DNA from: Loripinus fragilis
Lineage: Eukaryota > Mollusca > Bivalvia > Lucinida > Lucinidae
Assembly (NCBI GenBank): GCA_964019695.1
Contig: OZ026517.1
Location: 72,498,665 to 72,562,664, forward strand
Direction of reading: 5' to 3'
Length of the DNA stretch: 64,000 bases
In this document: positions 22,045 to 33,462 of the stretch, piece after piece
How positions within the stretch are numbered: position 1 is the first letter of the stretch
Layout of the letters: every line of letters starts with the position of its first letter
Position numbers and translations under genes: made by a program
The notes under the pieces: generated by a model
Told to the model about the DNA's origin: nothing
Seen by the model: the letters and a program-made list of their open reading frames with translations, nothing else
The model's database searches: none

Positions 22045-24418
22045 TGTATATTCGATAAATAAGTTGTCTTCAATGAGATTTAACATAACTTGCTTTGGTT
22101 AACATCAAGTCTTGCCAGGTCTTGAATGTCGTCAGTAACCGTTTTGTTTTTGCATGTTATATAAATATTAGATATTATAAAATGTGATTTTGTCATAAAC
22201 GTATTTGCTAGTACATGTATCATACTTTGATGATTTGATTGGATCCATATTAGCTGTTCTCTAGATGTAGTGTTTTATAAATATGCTGTTTTCTACCAGT
22301 TATTTAAGAACAGTAAAGCATTGCTGTATGAAGTGGTAGTTATAATGTAACTCTTACTATTAAACATTAAAAAAACTAAATAAAACTTAAAAACGTTTTC
22401 AAATGCCTTAGTATGTGTATTACGTGTAGAGATTCATATGTAACATCATTTAATTTTATCTATTAATATGTTGTATCTATATTTGTAACTATAAGCTTGA
22501 ATATATTAGACAATAGGTGTTATTTATAATAAATGTTTTACTGTTTGTTCTGTTACTTACTATATGTTTGATGGTAACTTTCATCCACTTTCATATTTTA
22601 AGTAAATGATGGCTAAGTATTTGTACTACTAGTCTAACTTGTGCCATTACTTCGTCGTTACATGTAGTTGAATAAATGGTACCCCATACCACTTTCTTTC
22701 TCCGTGCAAATATCCTTTAACGAAACTTATGTTTCAAACGTGTGGCAAATCATTAATTAAAGTCTTATGTTTTGTGTGTTATGTATATAATATTTTAAGA
22801 GATATTTGTTCACCTGCATTGATATTATCTAATGATGATCAGAAGATATGCCTATGCTTTTTATGGGGGGTTTTCCCACTTTTTCCGTATTTTGCTATGT
22901 GTTTTGTGAACGCACAATAATGTGCAAAAAGAAAATGCTACAATAGATCAATTCGAAAGTGTATAGGTAGTAGGTAAGTTGTGCGCGCAACTCCTTCAAG
23001 AGTCTTTGACTAATCCTTTGGAAACTTTACAGGTGTTTCAATAATAGTCTCAAGATATGTGTGTGCTTTTTTCAGATTCCCAACACTATTTTATTTGCTT
23101 TTTACGCTTTCTAAAGTTATCTTCTTCGAACTCTGATACTACAAAAGTGTATATGGAAGAGTCCAGCAAACACATGACGTTAATATAACGTTTGCTAAAG
23201 GTCCCAAAATTGTAAAGTCGGACCTGACGTTTTGATAACATTTTAAAGACATATCTCTTATTAAGAACGTTTGTAGTAATTTAAGAAATCGAAGTATGAT
23301 GATAAAAAGCGTTATATCGACGTTTGAAAGACCTTTTACTGTTTATATAAATGTTGCTCAAATGTCATATTTTGTCATTCCAGTGCAACGCTTTAATAAC
23401 ATTATTATCACGTCAGTAATGTGTGTACAAAAACGTCATTCAGACGTCCCATAAAAACGTTTTGTTACGTAATCTATAACGTTTTAGCACAACTCCTTAA
23501 AGAGTTTTTGAGACTTCGCATATGTTTTAATAATGATCAGAAGATATGCCTCAGCTTTTTTATGTTTTTTTTTTTACTATTTCTGCATTTTGCTACGTGT
23601 TATGTGAACGCATTCGTTGTCATGTACTTTTAATGCTTGTTTCGTGATACTGGTAACTCATATATTAAGTGCCGAGGGGGGGATATTCTTTGAATCAGCT
23701 TGTTGATATTACTTACACCTATGTGTCATAATATACACCAGAACTAAGGGTGAGGTTGGTGCCATTAAAAATGTTCAATGCCTCCAGTGATTTTACTGTC
23801 ATTTCAAATGCGATGTGTCTTTTGTTGATCCCTTTTGTTCATTCTGATTCACGTTTGTCTTTATTATGCTGTCTTGCTGGGAAATGGCTGACTACTTTGC
23901 TCTTTTGTGTATAATGTTTCCATGTTGGGTTTTTCACTTCCCCATATGGTGTCTCTGGTGAGGTATGGTACTTTATAGATTCCTGATCTTTGCCTTCTTT
24001 ACTTTTAGAGGCTGTTTTAGCTGATCATCACAGCCGCTTATGTCGTTTTAATGTTTTTGATATCTCTGCTACCAATATCTTTCGAAGTATGGCAGCCATT
24101 GCTTTGAGCCAGTGTATGAGAATTTGATACTTATCATATATGCATAAAGTTGGTTAAATTGTGTTCACTCGTAGTTTTTCATTTATATAAGTGTTAATAG
24201 TCTGCAATATACATATTTGTACTATGATCATCTGTAGATATATATATTAACTCACATTTTTGTCATGTATTATATATTTTCACCTTCCTTTTAATTATAT
24301 TCACCTTTTGCCTAAATATTCACATCTAGTATAGCATGGTTGTCATTGTTTAAGATAGAATACTATATAGTTATGCGTTACGCGTATAAATATGGTGTGA
24401 ATTGCTTATGCACTATTG
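22045..24418. other. NELL 3' UTR and intergenic sequence
   Basis: No gene is supported. A ~180-bp direct repeat occurs at 22,735-22,920 and 23,430-23,620 (GATCAGAAGATATGCCT, then TATTTCTGCATTTTGCTACG or similar), with a short piece at 23,040-23,065. A family B end in reverse (ATTCCTGATCTTTGCCTTCT) is at 23,975-24,005. Confidence 0.45.
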
Positions 24419-25030
24419 CAGTCTACACGTAAACACTTTTTTGTTTCATGCAGATGAAACTTGGCAGTCATCCATTTTGTTCTCTTAATCTTTATATGAA
24501 TAAATATGCATATGGCTGTGATTGATATGGCAATTGAGTATGAAAGGTAAAGAAGTTTACCTAAAATTATTTATTGTTATGAAGATTTTTACATAGAATA
24601 AGTGAGTATGAGCAGGAATTGCCACAATACTATATATGGTAAGCGTATAAATATGATGTGAATTGCTTATGCACAATGGCAGTCTAGACGTTATTACAAT
24701 GTTTCATGCAGATTAAACGTGACAGTCATCCATTTGATTCTCTTAATCTTTATATGATGAAATTTGCATATGGCTGTTAACGATATGGCAATTGTAGCAA
24801 GATAGGTAAAGAAGTTGCAGTCTACACATAATCACAATTTTATCTTTTTTTTTTTTTGGTTTCATGCAGATTATACCTGACAGTCCTAAATCTTTATTTG
24901 AAGAAATATGCATATGGCTGTGAACATATGACAATTGTAGCAAGATAGGTAAAAAAGTTTACTTAAAAAATATTTATTATTTTAAGATTTTTTACATAGA
25001 ATAAGTGAGTATGAGCAGGAATTGCAACAA
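24419..25030 (+). repeat. Three tandem ~200-bp repeats
   Basis: Units start at CAGTCTACACGTAAACAC (24,419), CAGTCTAGACGTTATTAC (24,680) and CAGTCTACACATAATCAC (24,817). Each continues GTTTCATGCAGAT...CCTAAATC/CTTAATCTTTAT...AAATxTGCATATGGCTGT. Two also end TTTACATAGAATAAGTGAGT, which is the family A start. The middle unit is shortened. Confidence 0.7.
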
Positions 25031-25129
25031 TCACAGATCATAGACCAACCTATGGCACCATGAAGAAAAAATACTAGAACGCAGACATAAACACACATGC
25101 AAGCAAGAACACACAAAAAGGGAACGCAA

Positions 25130-25168
<39 letters not shown>

Positions 25169-25600
25169 GCAATGCCACAGGACCAGGACAAAACACAAAT
25201 AAATCGCACACAATGAGAGAAACAACAAATGGTGGATCCAGAGGGAGTTAAGGAGCTTCAAGGGAACCCCCTATCCCCCCGACCCCGTTTTGAATATCCT
25301 ATGAAAATGAAATAGTTTGGTCTCAGACAAAATTAATTCATTTTCATGGGCTATTTAAGAAACATGAGATAAAATCAGCAAAGCGAACCCTCCCCTTCCC
25401 CGCCACATACACACACCTATATAAACATGAACTTCCTTTCCAGAAATCCTGGATCCGCCTCTGAACAACTGACAGTGCATGAACAGAACCACCGCTCACA
25501 CATATCGAGGAGTGGGGTGTAAATATTTAATGGCCTAGCCTTTGCCCTATATTCTGTTGGTGTTAAATTATTTAGCTCGCGTGGAGACTTCCTACTTACT
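25010..25600 (-). mobile_element. Family A repeat interrupted by a family F element
   Basis: Family A start at 25,010-25,080 and end at about 25,480-25,590 (GAACCACCGC, ATTCTGTTGGTGTTAAATTA, AGCTCGCGTGGAGAC). In between, 25,210-25,465 is bounded by GGTGGATCCAGAGGGAG and CCTGGATCCGCCTCTGA, the family F ends. A (CT)n tract lies at 25,134-25,163. Confidence 0.6.
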
Positions 25601-28600
25601 TATTCAGTGTATCAGATCACAGGGAAGCAATCAAATTAAATTAATTAACTGTGATAAACCAAAGAAATGAGCACACAATAGCATTGGCTTTGGTCATAAT
25701 TATACTCAGCATTAGGTTTGTGGAACACACTTTTATTTGGTTGTTAAATAAATAAAAGAGCATTAAAGGATGTTTTGGTTTTCATAGTTGTGTTTCGAAT
25801 GTGGAGCTTTATTTCCATTTCTGACATCATATCAGCGATAAAGCATTTTATTTTTGAACATAGTTTTTTCATTGCAGAAAAAATACAATTTTCACGGGAA
25901 ACGCAGTCCGCAGTTTAAATTGTTCTAACATCATTTTTCTCATTTTAATCCATTTAACGCCTACCCTTATCAGTGAGAAGAGTCCATTTCCATTTTTAGG
26001 GGTGCTGAGTGTTATATTTATTTTTGCCCAAAATTTAATAGAACATTCTGAAAGCAAACAATGAAGATCCTGATCATACACCGCATTATGCAGTGTCTGA
26101 TCTTGGTCTGTCCCATAAAAATGACGCTAGGCTTATATTGGTAAACCAGAAGGATATGCCTCCATGTTGGTACCAACTCTAAATTTGTTTATCTTTTCCC
26201 CTATTAATACATTATTTTAATCCTCACCCCTTATTCAACTATTAGTTAAATGTTTAGCCACGCCCCAACTGGGGACCGGGACACAAGACCGTGACATTGC
26301 ATACTTCATGGTGATACAGTGGCCTAATAGTTGAACAATATCTTTAAAGGACAATAAACTCAACCATTCATACTCAGAAAAGTAATTTAGGCAAAGTCAA
26401 ATGACTAAATTATGGATTAAAGCTATGTTAAATACTTAACATTTTTACAATTATTCTTGACAGCCCATTCACATTCAATTAAATAAACAAAGGATCATTG
26501 ACACTTGCTATGGGTAAATGCCTATGGTTTTCAGTAAAAATAAAAGTTTGTCAATCGTCCCTTTCTTCACCTTGAAGCTACACTGAGCTGAGTACTTTAT
26601 GGCTGTGAATTCCGTTTTCGATATTAAATGCTTCAAAGATGCAAAATTTTGGGTAGAACAATCAGTTTTACATTAAGATATATAGAAATCCGAAAACATT
26701 TTTTAAAATATCATTCCCCTCCGTGTGCCAGCAAAAGCTTTTGCATGTATATGTGTTACCATATTTTACACATTGTATGGGAGTGGCTTGCTGGCACAAG
26801 GGGGGGAAAGATGTTCAGCAGCCCAAAAACCCAGGGCCTAAGCCCATAAAATGCCTTTTCTACCAAATAAGAAATTAATGACAGTAATGAAGTTCTATAG
26901 AACCAACCTCCTAAATTGCTTTGTATTCTGTGCTAGCTTAATATAAAGTACTTAAAGAATAAAAGTTGAATAAGCAAGGTTTTATGCATTTTTTCATAAG
27001 AAAAATCTCACTGTTATTGAATGACACATTATTTTGCAAACGTCCTGTACTTATCTATTTGCATGCTAGGGAATTGTTCATATTTTTATTTTCGTCTGCT
27101 GACTTTCTTCAAAATTAAGTTTTTAAAAATAAGCCACCTAGGACCACCATCAGAGTGTCAAACAGTTTGGATCCAGATCAAGACCGACATTCTGTTGGTC
27201 TTCATCTGCGTTCAAACTGTTTGCAAAAGGCTATTGGCAGACGACAAAATTATCCACTGGCATGCAAAGAGTTATAACAGGTAAATACCTTAGTGTTCAA
27301 TATATTGTCTCATATAGGGATATACATGCATATGTATACCATAAAAATTCGGACACTTTAAATACATTCAACATGCTATGCCCTTTAAACAAGCAAAAAT
27401 AATATTCAAAGGATCTAGTTAGAATCAGTTTTACTTTCCAATGCTGAATGGGACAGTTTCATTCCTTCAAAAATATTTATTTCTTTTGTTGAGCTTTCAG
27501 TTTTGTATTATTTACGGTACATGAAGTCAAAAATGTACAGGTAACTTCTAAATTATCTCCCCAAAATCATTTTATTACAAAACATATTTTGTGTTTAGAA
27601 CAATTTCATCAATTATCGTGATTCGTTAATACTCTGCATATGGTATGTTCAATAGATATCACCATGCCCACCAAATAAATAAATAAAACGTGCAGAAATC
27701 ACTTTTTAAAGCATTTTTATTTTCATGAAATTTCAGACCCCCTCCCCTTTCTACCCGCCATAACTCTCGAATGCGTAGGAATTTTGAAAATATTTTGCTA
27801 GCTGGCTCTTGCCATAAGATTCACCTATAGCACTGATACTACATGCACCACACCAGAAGCTCAGAAGCAGCGTTCTGGGAATCAGAAAAATAGGCGTATA
27901 AGGCCCAAACCGTCAATGATCCTTTCTAACATACCTTTTCACGCTTTTTCAATTATTAGTTTACTGTCTATCCACGCCTCAACTGGTTTCTATGGACATA
28001 AGGGCAACAAATGACCCAGGTGAGTCTGTGCATAGGTCGCCAGAGCCTTCGCAGCTCTCATACACAAAGCATGGATGCAGAAAAAGACCCGAGCCAAACT
28101 TTATATCTCTAGCCACGCTAGATACAAAATGTACTTAGATACTTTATAAGTGAGGCTTTCTTCGCAAATGCGATCAGTACCAAAAACTCATGTACTTGCC
28201 CATTTGGTTTCATCAGACACTAACTACCTCTTTTAAGATCATCAGATTGGGCAATCTAAGACCTCTCACATTGATGTATTATATCAGTTTGACTGAATCT
28301 CAAGCTAAGCTAGCTTAACGTAAAGGCGAGGAATATATTGCACACCCAGCGTGCCCTTCATATTTCTTCTGTAGAAAACAGTGGTTCCAGAAATAATGCA
28401 ACAATTAGTGCCTTAGCACTCTTTTTTATGGGTTTGTTTGTTTTTCGTCATTTACGTTAAGGTATCTTTACTTGTGACAAGGTGTTTGTACATTGTTTAG
28501 TCTAGTTTTATGCATGAATTTGACTTTGTATTTATCATGTTTTTTTCTGATTTTGTCTGTGATACAGCCAGACAGCATTCTTTTATAATCACCATTGTAC

Positions 28601-29149
28601 TACCTGATTTTTGACATTTTAGTTATTATATTTAGGAGTCAGGAATTTTCTTTGTCAAAGTTTGGAATTGGTCATAGAAATAGTCCCTTGAGTCTATAAA
28701 ACAACAGCCAACATGATGCCACAACAGATTTACTAGTCCTCCATAGATTATTGTCAAGACAACCAGTATCTGGATAATCCCTGACTTATAGCGTGTATTG
28801 TCTATATACTTGTCACCTTTTGATTAAGTTGTAGAGAAAGAGTCTTATATATGCTATCATTTTATTTATACTGAGAGGTAAAAGAAAGTATACACACAAA
28901 CTATCTGTCAAATTTTCTTACAATATTGCAATGTCTGGAGGTTAGATCAATAAAGCAGTCAAAAACAAACACTTTTAGTTTACTCCGCCCCTTCCTGTGC
29001 TTTTGCACAGAAATTTAAATATTTGGCCAACTTAATCACATATTTTGTCAATATGTGTAATATCTATTTAGTAAAATCATGAAGTAAATCTGTGAAGTGG
29101 TCAATGCGGCTATTTTCAATGGGAGGAGAGGAGAAAACTATAAGTAGGT

Positions 29150-29245
29150 CATAGATCATATATTACAATTATAAAGAAATTAAGTGGTTCACTCGCTGCG
29201 TTATTTTCACTTAATTCCTTTACAATTGTAATATATGATCTATAA
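29150..29245. repeat. Palindrome with ~45-bp arms
   Basis: Arms CATAGATCATATATTACAAT ... AATTAAGTG and CACTTAATTCC... ATTGTAATATATGATCTAT around a GC-richer loop. Confidence 0.8.
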
Positions 29246-31943
29246 CATATACCTGTATGAACTTTGTGAGAACAATCAGGGAAGTCAATAGAAGGGTAAC
29301 AACATTATAGCGTTTAAGATGGGGTCGAAATCCAAACAATGATTTGAGTAGCTTCCTGTTAAACATGCTTTTCCGATAACTGAGAAACCATGTTTGTACA
29401 GTAATGAAACAGGACCGTATAGAGACAAGACATTGTGGATCCTTTATCAGACTCAAAGCATGTTAGATTTGTTTATCACAGCAGGAGGGTGGTGTGTTTG
29501 AAGTTTTACACTGCTCTTGTGAGTACATTGGGCTTTTATGTGACTCAGATTTACTAGGGGATTTACCCATACCTTAGATAACATTTAAGAATCTGAGCAA
29601 AGCAAAAATTTCAGAAATTTTATTTTGGAAACTCAAAACAGCAGAAAAGCTGGAGACTCTCTAAATTCTCTATAATTACTCTTATTGCTATGGATATAGT
29701 TTTGAACAATAAGAAATTATAATTGTGATTACGGCCAGTGTGTAAAATTTAATAAAGGTCAAATAATGTTTTGGTTTTACTCACTAATGAACTGACAAGA
29801 AATTCATATTTCCATTCAAAAAAGACTAAAACGGGATTATTTTGCACATATTGAATTTTGATTTATCAGGACGCAACTTAGAAAACATTGCAAGTAAAAT
29901 AAGGAAGTTATAGCAATTCAGTGCCCAGAAATACAATTATTCTTAAAGTTTAGGATTTACTTAGTTAAATATTTAGAGTTCAACAATCCATGTCTTATAC
30001 TAACTTTATAGTATTTGTTTTCCAGGTTCAGTTCGCTACTTAAGGATATCCGTGTGTCATACAGATTTCATGTAACAATTTTGATTTTAAGTGTCAATTT
30101 CAATGTCTTAAAATCGACACTTGACTTAGTAAATACATTTGAAACTCTTAAGCACGCTTGTAATTCTGGGCTCAAAGCTCTATAATCTGAGTTCTAAAAA
30201 GCCAAAGGAGGCTGTCCTTTTGAATAATTAATCAACCTCATAAGAATTTGGAAAGTTCAATAAAATCCTCTGTTCATTGCAAATTGTTAACTTTTATGTT
30301 TTCAAAATCATCTAGTTTTAACAACAGTATAAAGAAAACATGCAAAGTTAAAATGTATAGCAGGCAATTAGTTATTCTGTTCATGTAAATTTTAAGCGGG
30401 CTTTATTGTGCCACAAAACCTAAAATATATGCTCTACATTTTTCCAAATATCTACAAAACCACTTTTCACCACCCACTTCAAGGGTTACTCAATTACCAT
30501 CAGATGATTATCGTATAATTGTTGAGATTTGACAGCTCAACGATTGACATAATTGAAAAACATCATATAAACCAAAACACGTATACTAAAGTCAGTGCAT
30601 GTATTCAGAAATAAGGTGTATACTTTCTATTGCTTCTGAGTATGCGTATGCTTAAAACCAAAATTAACTTTACACTTTCAGTACCAAATATTTATATATT
30701 TTATATCTATATTTAAGCAAATTGAATATAACAATGAGATTCCAGCACATGCCTAACACAATTTATGAAAAATGACTTGTTCAAGCTAATCTTCTTTCGA
30801 GTTACCTTTCATGTCATTAAAACACAAAATCAGCATTTTTTTCACAAAGTTTTAGGTAAACTGGTGATTTGGACACGCTATTTTAAGGATCATCTATTGA
30901 CCATAGAAAGAATGCCAGAAATTTTGCCTGGCCTCTTGGCTCCAATTGTGAAGTTGTCACTTTCCCATCGGTATCCTGGGTCAGGTGTGGTGCTTGATCT
31001 TATCTTTGCCCGATTTTTACCCTTTTTCTTAATTAGACCTGTGGTTAGATTTTTATGCATCTTAAAGTTGCTTCACTTTGAAATTGTCTCCCTTCCCTTT
31101 GTATTAAAACAATAGTTAACTTTAGTCCTTTCTAAAAGCATTATCTTTGATTGCATTTGTTTTTTTATCAGTGATTCATTTGCGCCTATGCTGATAGTAT
31201 GTACCAAGATCATCTGATATTCACAACATAGCAGAAGAAAAATTACAAAAAGTTTATTTTCATTGAATGCACTGTGAAATTAATTTTGGTTTTATGTTTA
31301 CTCGTGGGTTAATATAATGCACTAACTTTAACTGGTAACTAACACTATAGTGTCAATCTATTTATTGTAGCTTCGTAGTGTATATCTGTAGTAATAAAAA
31401 ACAAAATCACATGAGTCTTTCTTATTTCTATCGGCCAGCACATGTGATATTGCAGATTGATTGATGCTGCTTCATTGCCATTGTCATAGCAGATGAGCTT
31501 GTGTTTGACTATTCATAATGAGCTAAAAAGGCATAGTAATTGTTATATGTGGAACCACATTAAAACACTAGATGTTGGTCTCTTCACTTAATTACTTAAT
31601 TAACACGGTGATGTCGTGGTTAAACTAGACAATAGTGTAGTTCACAGAGGCACTAGTACTTAATAGATCATAGAGGCACTTGTACTTTATAGTTCATAGA
31701 GGCACCAGTACTTTAAAGTCAAAGACATAAATACCACCATATCTCAAGGGCTGGTGCATTTACTGTGTTCTATACAAGTGTCATCATGAAAAGAAACAAA
31801 AGAAGTAATCCGTAGTCTAGAAGAAGTATCATCTTCTTTGCATTAAGTATGATAAAACTCTGAAATAAAAAAATAGATGCATCACACAGTGCTGTATATC
31901 TTACCAGAGTCTCGAGAATAAGATTCACACATGCTTATTTCAT

Positions 31944-32037
31944 TGCATTTTAAAACATTTGCCAGGTCCCAACACTCGTTCTATCAACCTCGTGTCCAAA
32001 CAGCCTCCCCAGGACCTGGCAAATGTTTTAAAATGCA
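31944..32037. repeat. Perfect 26-bp inverted repeat, 42-bp loop
   Basis: Arms at 31,944-31,969 and 32,012-32,037, beginning TGCATTTTAAAACATTTGCC. They are identical over 26 bp, so the structure is recent or maintained. The loop contains no recognised motif. Confidence 0.92.
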
Positions 32038-32219
32038 TTAAAATACCTACATTTTCACAATTCCACGATCTGTTGAGGTTTTATAACTCGTCCTGTCGAC
32101 TTTGAACTGACTGTTACATGTTCACGAGTCTATCTACCAATGGCAAATAACAGTGAGTTATCGTTCGTACCTAGGTGGCGCTCAATGTTTCGGTCCTGTT
32201 CAATGGAGTTAACCAGAGA

Positions 32220-33262
32220 GATAGATATTCTTTATTTCCTCCATATAGGAGAGTATTTTTACAATCAATACAGACATGAAAACATGAGAGAACATTTACA
32301 ATGAAAAATAAGACAATTTATATACAAGTATCCAACTGACAGAGAGAAAAATCTACCAGATGCAACACAACACACCTCTGCCAAGAGAAAAAAATATACG
32401 CAATGTATGTCAACTAAAATACATATTCAGCAACAGATGTGGTTTAGCACATCCATATACTGAACAGTGTATGAAACTGGCAGTAGTGGGCTAGTCCATC
32501 GTCAGAAAGCTGTTATTTTCTCCCCACTTACATCTGTCCTTACCGAAACCAAATGCAAGAACGATCTTTTAGTAGAGGGAAAACAACCACACTCTATGCC
32601 AATATAATTCATGTTAGATCATGAAAATCAGCATCCATTTAATGCAGCATTAGACAAAACAGGGTGATGCTAACCCACATTACATACTTTCAGAATCATA
32701 ATATTCAAATATTAAAAATAAACAAGCTCTTAAATACTAAAACAACTTAAGTGCACAAGCTTCCATGAATTACCTCGTCGATGTGACTTTAACGATCAAA
32801 TAGAGAATATGCACTGGCAGATGGTGATACATCATGCAAACAGCTAGTGCTGGAGAAACTTTCTATGTTCCCTTGAAAAGTACCAAATCCAAATCGCTTG
32901 CTTAGTGATTGCATATGTTTAACACAGAGTATATGAGCTTATTCTAGTAACAGTATTTCACATTCCATTAAATCAAACCAGTTTTCACACCCATATAATG
33001 CCTTAGACAAGACGACGGCATTATATGTTTTAATGCACGTAAGTGGAGGCAAATTGTCTTGGTGAAGAACTCCGCTGTGTACAAGACTAAGAAATGTGCC
33101 TTTTAACCTATCTGTCGCGTGTTTAATGATAATCTTATGACTGAAATATTTGTTAATGTTTACACCTAAGTGCATATAGTTCTCATTTTCCATTACAATA
33201 TCATTACCCATATACCATACCCTGTTCGAATTTAAAAACTGGCGTTTTGTTTCATTATATGA
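32220..33262 (-). pseudogene. LINE (non-LTR) reverse-transcriptase C-terminal fragment and 3' UTR
   Basis: The - strand reads GNDIVMENENYMHLGVNINK, then ATDRLKGTFLSLVHSGVLH and YNAVVLSKALYGCENWFDL. This is the region downstream of the catalytic RT motifs in non-LTR retrotransposons: 'YLGV' thumb start, then 'LPxLLYGCExW'. After a stop, the sequence runs through a degraded C-terminus to an end at GGAAATAAAGAATATCTATC with short repeats, typical of a LINE 3' end. It sits about 110 bp beyond the stop of the first ODF3 gene. Confidence 0.8.
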
Positions 33263-33363
33263 TAAAGTAATTTGGAGTAAAATATATACAAATATGACCG
33301 CAATTAATTAGAAGAATCAATGAAATTAATACTTACCGGTTCAATAATGTGTTGTTGTTTTTG

Positions 33364-33369
33364 CTTTAT
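33364..33369 (-). promoter_or_regulatory. Poly(A) signal AATAAA directly after the stop
   Basis: On the - strand the sequence TAAGAAATAAAGC has AATAAA beginning within 6 bases of the TAA. If used, the 3' UTR would be only about 30 nt. Use is not proven. Confidence 0.5.
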
Positions 33370-33372
33370 TTC

Positions 33373-33462
33373 TTAGTCTACTTCTGTTATAAGAGGACAT
33401 GAATACTGAGAATGGCGAATTCCAAAACAAAACTTCGGTGCTGATCTTTTGTCACATTTGAC
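33373..33462 (-). CDS. CIMAP1: ODF3-like A, last coding exon
   Basis: Acceptor ATCTTAACAG|, 29 codons and TAA. It reads VKCDKRSAPKFCFGIRHSQY, then SCPLITEVD. The equivalent exon of gene B has VKCHKRSAPSYSFGIRHSAY. Confidence 0.93.
   Translation of the reverse strand, partial: VKCDKRSAPKFCFGIRHSQYSCPLITEVD

Larger units (their letters stand above)
25600..32200. other. Intergenic region between converging genes
   Basis: No gene supported over 6.6 kb. Repeats seen: inverted family E at 25,945-26,145; a hairpin element at 26,700-26,830 (GTGCCAGCAA/TTGCTGGCAC); a GTCAAACAGTTTGGATCC hairpin at 27,155-27,240, also at 48,995-49,085; a palindrome at 29,150-29,245; and a family B fragment at 30,940-31,010 (GGTATCCTGGGTCAGGTGTG). 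Long unassigned AT-rich stretches lie in between. Confidence 0.5.

Noticed and set aside
25031..25261. Arg-Glu repeat ORFs
   Set aside because: Translation of a (CT)n microsatellite inside a family A repeat.
30765..31115. 116-codon ORF
   Set aside because: Part of it is a family B repeat fragment in reverse, and there is no domain similarity.
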